Shown here piece by piece: positions 11,101-23,100 of a stretch of DNA of 31,584 bases (the first letter of the stretch is position 1; each line of letters begins with the position of its first letter). The DNA lies in assembly GCA_020650975.1 (NCBI GenBank), contig JAIPMN010000807.1, forward strand, positions 1-31,584. The letters run 5' to 3'. The position numbers and the translations under genes were made by a program. This DNA comes from Apostichopus californicus (taxonomy: Eukaryota > Echinodermata > Holothuroidea > Aspidochirotida > Stichopodidae). The notes under the pieces are model-generated. The model did not search any database. It saw only the letters and a list, made by a program, of their open reading frames with translations, and was not told the origin of the DNA.

Positions 11101-14100
11101 TGCCTTGCTGCAGATCTGTCAGGGGCTGCACGATAAATACCTCATCAAGCCACTAGGTGAGAATGTTAATTCGAGAGGATTTTAGTCTTTCAAGATCTTG
11201 TATTTATCAACTACTGGTCCAAATTATACTAGAGAGAGAGAGAGAGAGCTCTATGTAGGTATGATGGTGGATGTTGAGCTAGACATATAACCACTACATC
11301 CGAGAAGTAAGTCTCTCGTGCACATTATGAAGCTTGTATATGAAACTCCATGTAGGTATGAAGTTGGTTGGTCTGTGACTAATCTACCATGCTAATTTAG
11401 AATCTCCCAATACTCCCACCGATGAATTGATCGTATTGTTTGGTTTGTGTCATCAGGCATTCATGAAGAAGTGAAGCGACCTGGTCCACGAGCGAGGAAA
11501 ATTGTGGAGAAGGAAGAAGAGGAAGCAGACAAAGAAAAAGATGAAGGTATCGTTGGCTTAAACTTCCTTTCATAATCAATGATGCACTTTTAATTAGATT
11601 CATTCAGGTGACTTGAGAAATGTCCTTGACATGTCCAAGTAGGTTTTAAATATCATCCATAAAGATGTAATTTTACTGGTTAGCTATATATTACAATAAT
11701 GGCTTCAGACCCAGTTCTTTGCTGCAAAAGTAAGGGGTGGCTGGGGCGGGGGTTAGACTGGATGCCTCTCATATTAAACTGTGTTAAAGGTTATCAGCGT
11801 TGTCCCCGCAATATGCCAGAATGTCAAATAATGGCCAGTCAAACTTGGCAATTTTAATATGTCCCTCTTAGCCTGAGACTTTTAATTGTCTAATTAAAGA
11901 CTTCTGTATGTCTGTGAATAATCAGAAGAATAAAATTATATAAGTAAACAAATAACAGAAATCTGACTGGGCAATATTAGACAATGGAACATAATTTATG
12001 TGTAGAACTGGCACGAAACTGGCACGTTACTTCCAATAATTAGAGGACAGAGCTATGAAGACATCAAGCAGTCTTTAGCAACAAAAATTAAGGGCTGATT
12101 TCTGAAAATGTTTCTGGGTAGTATTATGTTCTCTGAAATTTGCCTTATCATTGGTCGCGTAGCGGAAGAAAAGAAACACAAGAAAACCTGTCGCGAATGT
12201 TGGGAGGAATCACTGATGGCTTCATCCAGCCTTTCTCAAGTCTTCCTTCACCTCTCAACATTGGAGCAGTCCATCCTCTGGTCCAAGTCCATCCTCAACG
12301 CCCGCTGCCGCATCTGTCGCCGCAAAGGGGACGCAGAGGCCATGCTGTTATGCGACTACTGTGACAGAGGTCACCACATGTATTGTCTGAAGCCACCTCT
12401 AAAGGTTCGATTCCCATCCTGTTACCTTGTAGGCTACTTACCATCACTTTCAGTTACTGTGTCCAATATTCTGGATAGTGTTGTACTTGGTCATATCTTG
12501 GAGCTGGCTGTCGTGACTGTTTGAAGGATGTTATTTGGGTTTTGTATTATTATTCAATTTAGATAATCTAAAATGCTAGAGTGACCTGTCAACAGAATTC
12601 ATTAAACAATAGCAGGTGTTGATATGGAAGTCAAATCAAATAAAAGGAGTTTACCCCTGTTCGACCTCGGTTCGATATGGAAGGAAATACATTTACTGTA
12701 ATTTAACTCTTTGTCCCGTTAGCGAGCCCCATAGTATAATCTTGGTAGTAAAAAAATTTATATGACACGAACATTACAATTAAATCACATCTCAAGGAAA
12801 TATCAGAATAGGATTTTTAAAGGGATAGTAAAGATATTGATTCATGATATGATATGATTCATGATATGTTTCATGATATATTCATGATATGATTCATGAT
12901 TCGAAGATATTATGATGATGTCATAAACCAGCTACCAATATTGATTTCATGGAGACAAAAACAGGCTGTGTCTGGTAAAATGAGCTCCATCAGAACTATT
13001 GTCAGGAACAAAGTTTTAAAATGGAATTTTCACCTAGCATTGTGGAATAGAATGTCTTTCATTTAAATGCCATATTTCCTTTCAGTAACTCTCAGTTATT
13101 TATCTTGTTTACCTTACAGAATGTTCCAAAAGGGGACTGGTTCTGTAAGGACTGTACCCCAAAAGCTGTCAAGCGAGCACCGAGGAAAACAAGACGCAAG
13201 ACCTTCGACGAGGAAGCTGAGGAAAAAGTCGAAGAAGAAGAAGACGAGGAAGAAGACGACGATGACAGTGATTCGGACGATTCATCCGAGGAGGAAGAAG
13301 ATGAAGAGGATGATGATGGTGAGGAGGAAGAGGACGAAGATGAGGAGGAGGAGGAGGGTGAAGAAGAAGAGGATGACGAGGAAGAGGATGATGAAGAAGA
13401 CGAAGAGCAGGAGGAGGAAGAAGAGGAGGAAGAAGAGGAGGAGGTAAAAGCTCCAGCAGTTAAGCTGGAAGTGAGGAGAGGCAGAGCAAAGGCTAAGCCA
13501 TCACCAGTTAGTACAAAAGCCAAAGGAAATAAATCAACAGCTGCTGCTGTCAAGGAGAAGGTGGTTGCTCCGAGAGGCAGGAGAGGAGGAGGAGGAAGGA
13601 GAAAGGAAGTTGAAGAGAAAGATGAACCTGCTGATGATGTTGAAAGTTCAGAGGAGTGAGTACCTGCCATGTTATTTTCATTTTCTTCTTTCTCTTTTTC
13701 TTCTTACACGTCTGTGCTCATCTGACGTCTTGGATTTTTCTTCCTTTCTAAATATCATATTGATGGGGTGCTTACTCGCTGCTGTTAACCTTCCAATGTC
13801 CACATTTCTGCATTTGGTGACAACATTTCTTAGTGGCGGTTATGGAATTTATGGCTTGCTAATCCATGTGGCATTGTACTGGAACTGTTTATGTGTATGG
13901 TGTGGGGAATTTCTGGTGCTTTGGTATGAGCATAGTTTATCAGGTGATTGGAGAGATCAATTGATATTTATTGGTTTCTATGTTTATTGGTATGATTTAA
14001 AAACCATACATCATATCCATCCCAGCTATTTAGTACTTGTAAGAAAACGAGCATCTTTCCTGGCATTCTGTAACTGTTTGACATGGGCAAGCAACCGTGT

Positions 14101-17100
14101 AATATTCAGCAGTTGGTCGATAAGTCTGGATATAGTTTTTCTCATCATTGCCCTAAATCAGTGTTTCACGGTTTTCAGAAGTATGCATTATTCTCTCATC
14201 TCGATAAGAATGAAGGTAAGTTCGTCTGAGCTTGTATCCAGAAAATCTGTTTAATGCAAGAGGCAACTTATAGGTTCTTGGCAGCCAAAGCAGCCAATGA
14301 GATTAATGGTCCACCCTGTGTAGCAAATAAGATTGTAACAAGGAATTGTGGATCAGGCTCACGATACAGAGGATCTGTTGCTGTTTGTATTAAGTATGTC
14401 TGCTTTATATGCATTGGTTACAAAATATACATATTAAACATATTAAAATATATTAAACATACATATTAAAATGCAAAGGTCATGATATCCAATCCTGACC
14501 AATATGGCCATGTCATTGGTCAGTAGCTGCAACCTTAGTGAGAGATGTTGGTTAGTGATAAAAAATATAAAAAAATACAGAAGCTGTAAAACATTAACAA
14601 TAATAACATGACCATGCAAGATATCTAGATAGCAGCATCTTCATTTGTGTTGAAGCAAAAGGGTACAGTAGGCTATAAGCTTAGCTTTCCAAATGATGCA
14701 TAGCTTAGCATCTATGATGAATGCAGAGGACATTTAAGATGTTTCCCCCCCCCCCTTTTTCTTTCTCTTTTTCTTTGTTGCTGGATTTCACACTTCATGA
14801 AATATTGATATAGTTTTGTCATCATAGATGGTTTTGCTATGAAAAAGACATGCATCTTTGCTATAATTGTATTCTCATTTTTCTCATGGTTATTTGTAGT
14901 ATTATTATTATTTTGATAATTATTAACAACCTTTTTGTTTTTGCCATATATCCTAAGTTCTGTTCTCCTCTTTTACAAACAGTTTTGAGTTCTTGCAAAC
15001 TGCATGCTTATTCTTGGCTCTACACAAATTTTCCTTTTTTGTTTTCTTTCAATGCTGAAGAAGAATTGATTTACACTACAATTGCTTAAATTATCAGCCC
15101 TGTTAAGCTCTCATAAAATGGGTAAATTTTACCCAAAATGAATATACACTAGATGCAGGGGAGCAGGAACATAAACATGTCGGCTGTAACTTTTCTTTTT
15201 AAACTTCTTAAAATGACTGAAAACGTTTCTGGTGTGTGACAGCGTGAACTTGACTCATTGTCTATTTCATTTACAGTTGTCTCATTTTGTCCTTAAAACT
15301 GGCCTTTTAAAGTAGTGATTACATCTGAATGTACATAAAAGTGTTCTACAGTTGAACACTATGTCTTTGTCTGCTCTGATCTACTGCTTAAAATGTACAA
15401 ACCTTCTTTCTTAAGGTTAAGGGTTCTTAGAGAGAGAATAGTAATAGGAATGGTCACCTGTATGATGAATTCATAGTAGTCGGTATTAGAAACTTTCAAG
15501 TCAGGACTATTTAAGGGAAGAAAAACTGTGTTGTTGCGACCAGAAATACCCCTGAAATGTTATGCTTTTAAACCCAAAGATAGATTAAGCTTTGTGTTGT
15601 ACTAAAGGTTGCTGTGAACAGATGAAGAAGGTTGACAGTCCCTTTCCTGGTTGCTAAGTAACCTTGTGCCATGTGTGGGGAGGGAGAAATTTCAAGATGG
15701 GGGTAATGTGGGGAGGGGGAGGCAGATATCAGTCCATCCATTAGGACAACAGTATAACCATTGATCAACTATGCTCTCCATATCAGGATAACCTTCCATA
15801 TCATGATGCAAATACTCTCAAGAATAATCATCAAATTTTACCTAAAAGCAGTAAGCATTGTAATCTCTCATTACATATATGATGGCTGTAGGTATAATTT
15901 GACACAGTCATTGGATAATCCTTGAATGGTTCCCTGTGCTGATGCAATAAGGGAATAAATAGCACTCCAGGACTGACATAACTTTTGCTGGACAAAAGAA
16001 AAAAGGGGTCATTTGACATTTTGACAATCTACTTATTTCATCAAGACAACAGCACAAACAAGTGTAAGTTTTGTCAATGAACAAAATATTACATCCCCCA
16101 CCCCCATATAAGTAAGCTCAACAATACTGCGAGTCAGCCTTTGGATTTGTAGCATCTATAGGGACTTTAACGCCTCAAAGTGTTATTATCGGTAGTCGAT
16201 AATCAATTTACAGGAGGACTAATTGTCCCCATGATTTGATCAATTAAATAGGCCATTAGTAATTAGGTTGCATGACATTTGCACAAAACCTTGTGTTTCC
16301 AATGTTCTCCACTTTCTCAGTTTCATGTGTTAATTTGTGACTTTAAGAAATATTCAGGTAATCATTTGCCCTCTAGAACTTTTGTTTTAAAATGATCTTG
16401 CAAAAAGGAAAAGAAAAGGAAAAAAACCATATGTAGCATGCAGCTTCAGGATTTGAAAGCAAAATATTAATGACAGGTGGAGGTCTAATCTGGTGGCATA
16501 GATTGCTTACTATTTTCATCATTTGGTGTTGTTGTAAGGACATTGAGTCATGCCATGAATATCATTCATTCGAGGCTGGCATTCCATGTAATATTTCTTC
16601 AAGCACAGACCGCCCATGAGCAGTGTTACGTACAGTCTATTGGCAGAGATGGTTTCACTGTTTGACTTCTTACTGTGTATATTCTCTTGCATTGTGACCT
16701 TTCACCCCTGTAGCGACCTCAACGAGAGCACAATCCTCACCAGCAAGGAGGCCTACTACACATGTTACATATGCCGGCACGGTGGGCAACTGCTTCGGTG
16801 TATTGGGTGCGAGGGTGCTGTACACTTGGGGTGCCTTGATCCTGGGCAGCTGAAGAAAGGGCAGCAGTGGTGTTGTGATACATGCTCTAAGGCCGAACCC
16901 CAAGAAGGGTAAAAAGAAACATTTTGGTCAAATTCGTAGAGAGAAAGAGAGAGAAAAAAACCCACCCATCAATTTCCCATATTTACCCCCCTCTGTCTCT
17001 CGTCTGCTCTTTCTCGAGTCGCTAACAGTGTTCTCATAACAGCTCACCTCTCCTCGTGCATGTTCGGTAGCCTAGTGCATTTTACCTTTTGTATACCACC

Positions 17101-20100
17101 TTACAGCTTTCTAACATAATTCATTCATTTGCATGCCTGCATTTGCTTATATTCCCAGCTTTATTAACTGTCACTCATTTGCATTTAAAACTGCAGCTTT
17201 CTACTCTCTTTTAGTGAAGTTTCACCAGGTTATCTATATATCAACACTTCAGCCAACTCAACAACATTTGCAGCCTTTGTAGGTTAGAATTAATAATAAA
17301 GCACTCTAATCGAGGTACCACTCATGTATCCAGTGTAACTAGCTTTTGATTCCCTTGCAGTCTTGAATACATCCTACAAATCAGCGACTAATTAAACGTT
17401 GAGATTTTGCATGGCAAATTATGTGACTTTGTAAAGTTTGGGTATTTCATCATTAAAGTACTAACAGTAAAACAAAACACTGTTATGCAGGTTTTCCATT
17501 TGTGTAACAATTTGTCATTTTCTGTGGTCATGCAATTTGCCATGCATATAAAAAATAAAATTATTCCTTGAAAGTTAGGCTAAAGACTGTCAAATAACTT
17601 TTTTTTATTTATTTTAATATCAATTTTTTTTATCTTGGGTGTAGACTTTGTGTAAAAATGCATAATTTTGGTATGATATGAAATCTTTGTTAGATAAAAG
17701 TATCATAATAAAGAATTTGTCTATTATTGTATTGGTGAATGTCCTATATGCTCTGTGTGCATTTACTATATAAAGTTTATCAAGTGACTTTCTTTCTGCT
17801 TGTGTTTGCTACATGTGCCCATGCCTATGTTGTCTACTTAATTGTAACAATGTGTCCATCAGACTATGGCATGTTAATCTGTAGTTTGTTTTTGATTGAA
17901 CATTTTTGAAATGATTTGTATGTCTTTATTCACATTTTGGTATCATTTCTTCCTCGTGGTGGATTACATTAACATTGTTGGAATGTATACTTACTGTGCT
18001 GTATACGATATGAACATCAGGCACAGTGGACATGTAGTCTAAAATTGACATTTACAGCCACAAACTGTAAAAAAAATTTGAGTAAACTATTGCCAAATGA
18101 TAGATCTGTTGAACTGGTAACAGTCACACTAATGGATTGATTTGAAGTAATATTGTTAACAAAACAATGGTCAATTATCTGTTGAAAGGGGGGGGACATG
18201 ACAACAACCTAAAGTATGACCATAATTGGCCTTGGTGGCCTCGGTACATTCCTGTCTGCATAACTCTCATTTTCTTCTGGGTTGTTACTATCGGATTATT
18301 TGAGAGTTGTTTTATGATTAGCTGTTGTCACTGTTGCATCTCATTGAGATCCTTTGACTGTGTTGTGGCTTAAAATGAAGGTCCATGTCCAATGTTTAAA
18401 ATTGTGGTGAAAAACTCAAGATCTTGCATCCTTCATAAGTTGATAAAATTTCTTTGAATTTATATAATAATACCTTAATATACTATCTCACTGACCTCCC
18501 TGTTTCCTGCACCCACACAACTGTACAATTACTTTGCCTAATTCAGGGCAGTCTTGAAGTTCTACTCCTGCATAATAGGATAGATCATTCCCATGCATTT
18601 AATACCTTAGAAACAAATATTGTGAAGTCATCTGGTCATACCCTAATGGAAAATGGCTGTTTTGATGAGATGAGGATATGTGTTGTTTGGATTTTTGCAT
18701 TAACTGGATCAGAATTTGTGTTTATGTTGGGAGAGAAGGGTTGGTGGGAGGGGGTAGAAGATGGTTAAAATATGAGTTTTAAAGCTGACGTCAGTTTCTT
18801 TTCTTGTATGTTAAAATACTGTACATTGTTACACTACATCATGCTACAAAACAATCCTGCAAGCCCTAAAAAAAACCATATTTCATTGCATCATTGCTCA
18901 CTGAGCAACTGTTGTGACATGTTATATACTAAACACCGCCCTACAGTTTGGTTGTTAGGTTTGGACTGTGCTATAGAACTGGTCAGTAGGATTTCTTGTC
19001 ACATATTTTTTATCAAAAATTGGACCTTTAAATTGTTTTGTAGTTTTTTACCACACAAGCAATAAGTAGGCTCACACTCTTTATCTTAAACTTTGAAATG
19101 TTTGAATAAATGCAACACCACAGGATCATTTCCTCCAAGAGATGCAGATGAATATGTGCAAGTTTGATATGATGATACGATCCTTCTATCAATCATTTTC
19201 AAAGATTCTTCCTATTTCTCTCGTTACAATCCTTGCTTACATATCCTCTAATGATGTACATATCCTCTAGTGACATACATATCCTCTAATGATGTACATA
19301 TCCTCTAGTGACATACATATCCTCTAGTGGTATCAACAGTATTTAGTTTTAGGCTAATACCTGTCGCACAGGAAAAGTAGCATTTCCTAATCTTAGTTCC
19401 AGAGTTACTTCCCAACTAACACATCATTGGTAATATATCTCAGGAGGATGGGAACTGTACAGTGAACATTTAGTTGGTCATTTCTTGCGATACCTGATAA
19501 GTTAGTCCAGGCTGCAAATGAATGATGTCAAGACTTTTCCTCGATCAATCATCTCTGAATTTTTGACCTGGATTTAATAATTAAATTGGATACTGCTGTC
19601 TTAACCTTCACATGAAAATGTGCAAGTTTGATATGATGACATGATCCTTGTATCAATCATTTAAAAAAAAAATCCTATTTCTCTCGTTACAATCCTTGCT
19701 TACATATCCTCTAATGATGTACATATCCACACACATATCCTCTAGTGGTATGACTGGTATCAACAGTATTTATTTTTAGGCTAATACCTGTCGCACAGAA
19801 AAAGTAGCATTTCCTAATCTTAGTTCCTGAGTTTCTTCCCAGCTAACACATCAGTGGTAATATATCTCAGGAGGATGGGAATTGTACAGTGAACATTTAG
19901 TTGGTCATTTCTTGCGATACCTGATAAGTTAGTCCAGGCTGCAAATGAATGATGTCAAGACTTTTCCCGGATCATCATCTCTGAATTTTTTAGCTGGATT
20001 TAATAATTAAATTGGATACTACTGTCTTAACCTTCCTTATATCAAATATTCCACCCTTCTTCTACAGAGTACTGTACCTCTGAACTATTCAACTGTATTA

Positions 20101-23100
20101 AAGAATGTTCTGTCTTTCAAAGTCTACTCTTTGTCTTGTGGTATTCTGCTGGTAACTACCGTAAAACCTGTGTTTGAGCGCATCTCATGATATCCGACGA
20201 ATGCTGTGCATACTGCTGCCTCTGATGATATCCTCTGAGGATGGTCATCAAATTGCATGGTGTACATTAACTAATTTATCAGATCTCATGTCGGGGTTTG
20301 CATAAGTTATAGAATTACAGTAGCCATCATCCAGCATTATTGATGGTTACTTAGATTAGTCAATGATTGGTGAAAAAGAATCGGGACACTTTTATCAGCC
20401 TTACATTTAAATGTTGTAGATTGTACTTGCTAAGGAAAAATTGTGTGGAAGTTTGCAACTAGTTTGAAGGTGCAGTTACTCTGTAGAAAGAGAATTGACT
20501 TCAAGGATCGTATATGGCTTTGATATGAGTTAGTAGGAACGCTGTTTTATCAGATGGTGAACAGGAAGTAAAACTGTATTCTGTTTGGCAATAAATGCTG
20601 GTGATATCCTCTGGGGAAAAAATTTGTTTGCTACCCTCTAACAACAAATAACACATAAAGTAGCTTTAATAATGATTAATTTTAGTTTTGACCTCTCCTG
20701 ATTGGTGAGACTTAGTCGATCTTTCTATGAGTGGCCGTTACCACCTATATAAAATACTGCCTAAACTCATTAAATCAATAGCACTCTTTATAAGGTACTA
20801 CTTAGTAAATATGGAAATAAAGGATTATGGTAACAATGCTATCCTCTTCTTACTAAGAACTTCAAAATGGGTTATAATTTCTTATGGCCTATTTTCAGGG
20901 AAGCTGCAGATACCAGTCAACATGGAGCAATCTGTGTCGAGTGTGGTCATGGTGGCAAACTCATCTTTTGTTCGACGTGTTCGTCATCGCTTCATCTGGG
21001 ATGCTGCCGTCCTCCTTTGACAAGGATGCCACGCAAGGATTGGCAGTGTAACGAATGTAAGGAGAATCACCAGGAAGGAGTGGTTGCAGGTAAGAGTGAC
21101 ATATTTGGATGTGTTCATAGGTTTGAAAATGCATTGTCTTGTAATAATGAGCCTAATGAGGTATGTTAGAGAGGTTCAATATATATCAAGCTCTCAATAT
21201 TTCAAGCTTTGGAAGGTTATATGTTATTACAGGGTGATACCTAATGATTTCAATATGAAGCTGCTGGTAGGTTGGGCTTAGTTCTTGCTGTAACCATTGA
21301 AGAGAAGGTGTCGTCAATCCCATACTCTAGTCTTTCCTAAAGAGAGAGACCCTAAAAGAGAGAAAGAGAAATATAGAACAAAGTTGTTTTACTCTCTTCT
21401 CTTCAGAACCTTGGAAACTGCCTGCTTCCCTGACTTATGTCAGTTAAGTGATTGTGATGCAAGTAATCATTGGTCTTTCGTTTTGACGTTGTTGAACTTA
21501 ACTGTAAGAGAAATGAGACGATTCACTTGACTTTTAATATTTTTACCAATGTCAGGAAAAGCTGGAAGACAGGCTAGAGGTAAAGTCCTGACCAACAAAC
21601 CACCTGAGAGGGGTTCCAGACATTCCCGGCGAAAGACACAGGGGTCTGACAGCGAGGTCCACACCGTGCAGGTGGACGAGGAGATCACGTTAAACATCAG
21701 CGACGATGGAACCAAGTTAAAGAAATCTCTGCGGGAGGCCAGACAAGACTCCCAGCGACCAATCAGGGGAAAGAAGAGGACCAGGAGTGCGGAGGAAGAT
21801 GCGGATACGGAAGAGGAGGAAGAGGCGAGGGCAGTTCCAAGCAGAAAGAAATCCTTGACGGTCGTGCTGACCAGACAGGATAAAGAGCTCAGAAAATTGG
21901 TCTCTATCGGTAGGTTTTATTCTTCAGAAAAGAGAGTTGCTACCTAATTAGAATTTAAGATAGCTTTTAAATCTTGACTTGGCAGTTCTACTCAGATAAC
22001 TCATTATTGATGCTGACCTTTTTCCAAGCTTTTGATCAGACTGTTGTAATTTGTTTAGAGTGTCAAGGTTGAATAATTTTTGCTTTTTTCATGGAGCTGA
22101 ATTTTTGAAATATCAGTTTGTAAAACTGGTAGCCTTGAAAAGTGAAAAATTGGCAAATTTTGAAGTACTTCCATGACTCCCTCTCCCATTGAACCCTCCA
22201 TTCCCCCCCCCCCCAAAAAAAAAGAGAACACAAAACAAGAATGAACAAACAGTACAATTTTAAAGGGAATGATACTCTTTAATCAGGAGAAGTAATTTTG
22301 GGGCATGTTTTTTATAACATTCAATCGTACCTGGATAACTAACCTTTGCCATTATAACATCCTGAGGTTCAACCTGTGTCACAAGGATGTTGACAACATC
22401 CTTTAAATCTCATCTCCATTAATGCAATATATGCCCCGAACTTACACCATTAAGTTTATGAATTAAACCCCCATATTCAAAATTCCTAACCCCCATTTAA
22501 GAGGGTTAATGTTCTCACACTCAAATAAAATGTAATTTGGGAGTTTTTAGTTAATAGATTCCATCTGGAGGTAAATCATGCTTCCCATTGATCTCTTTGT
22601 GTTGACACCTTTGCAAAGCAAGACAAACCCTTGGTCATATGTCACTCCTTTCAATTACTCAACAGACGGGAGCCCTGAGACCACATCTTCAAACAGACGA
22701 AGGTCTTCCACCACAGGGAGGGGTTCATCTGATATGCACCAGCTTGGTCAGTGTGAGCAACTTCTCAAGGAACTGGTCAGACATGCAGATGCCGGACCAT
22801 TCATGGTCCCTGTCAGCAAAAAGACGGTAAGTTCAACCCATTGCCTTTTGGGAGTAAATTCCTGCTGCCTCTGCGGTGTTTCCTCAGCTAAGACTCAAAT
22901 TTACTTTGCTTTGGTTTCGCCTATGGATGAGGATATACAGAGACAAAACGGTTTCATTTTAGCCGACCTCTGTAGTCATTAAGTTTGAGTTGGTAGTGAA
23001 TGCAAAATGTGTGTGTGTGGTTGTGTGTAGCCTTAGCATTTCCCCGAAGTAAACTGTTTGTTCCAGATATAAACCAGAGAATAATTTATCCAGTATTTGC

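Larger units (their letters stand above)
16909..20898 (+). other. intron 14, the longest intron
   Basis: 3990 bases between the PHD2 and PHD3 exons. It contains a (GA)-rich start (16937-16955) and the 464-bp tandem duplication at 19149-20036. The rest is AT-rich with no recognised gene. Joining exon 14 directly to exon 15 keeps the frame (gg + g). Confidence 0.75.

Noticed and set aside
13092..13670. 192-codon Ser-rich open frame on the minus strand
   Set aside because: It is the antisense of the Asp/Glu-coding tract of the BAZ1A-like exon. Poly-Ser arises from TC-rich complement codons, and there is no independent domain or splice support.
13565..14254. 229-codon plus-strand open frame with hydrophobic segments
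   Set aside because: It starts inside the BAZ1A exon in another frame and runs into intron 13. The hydrophobic look comes from T-rich intron sequence. It matches no family I know.
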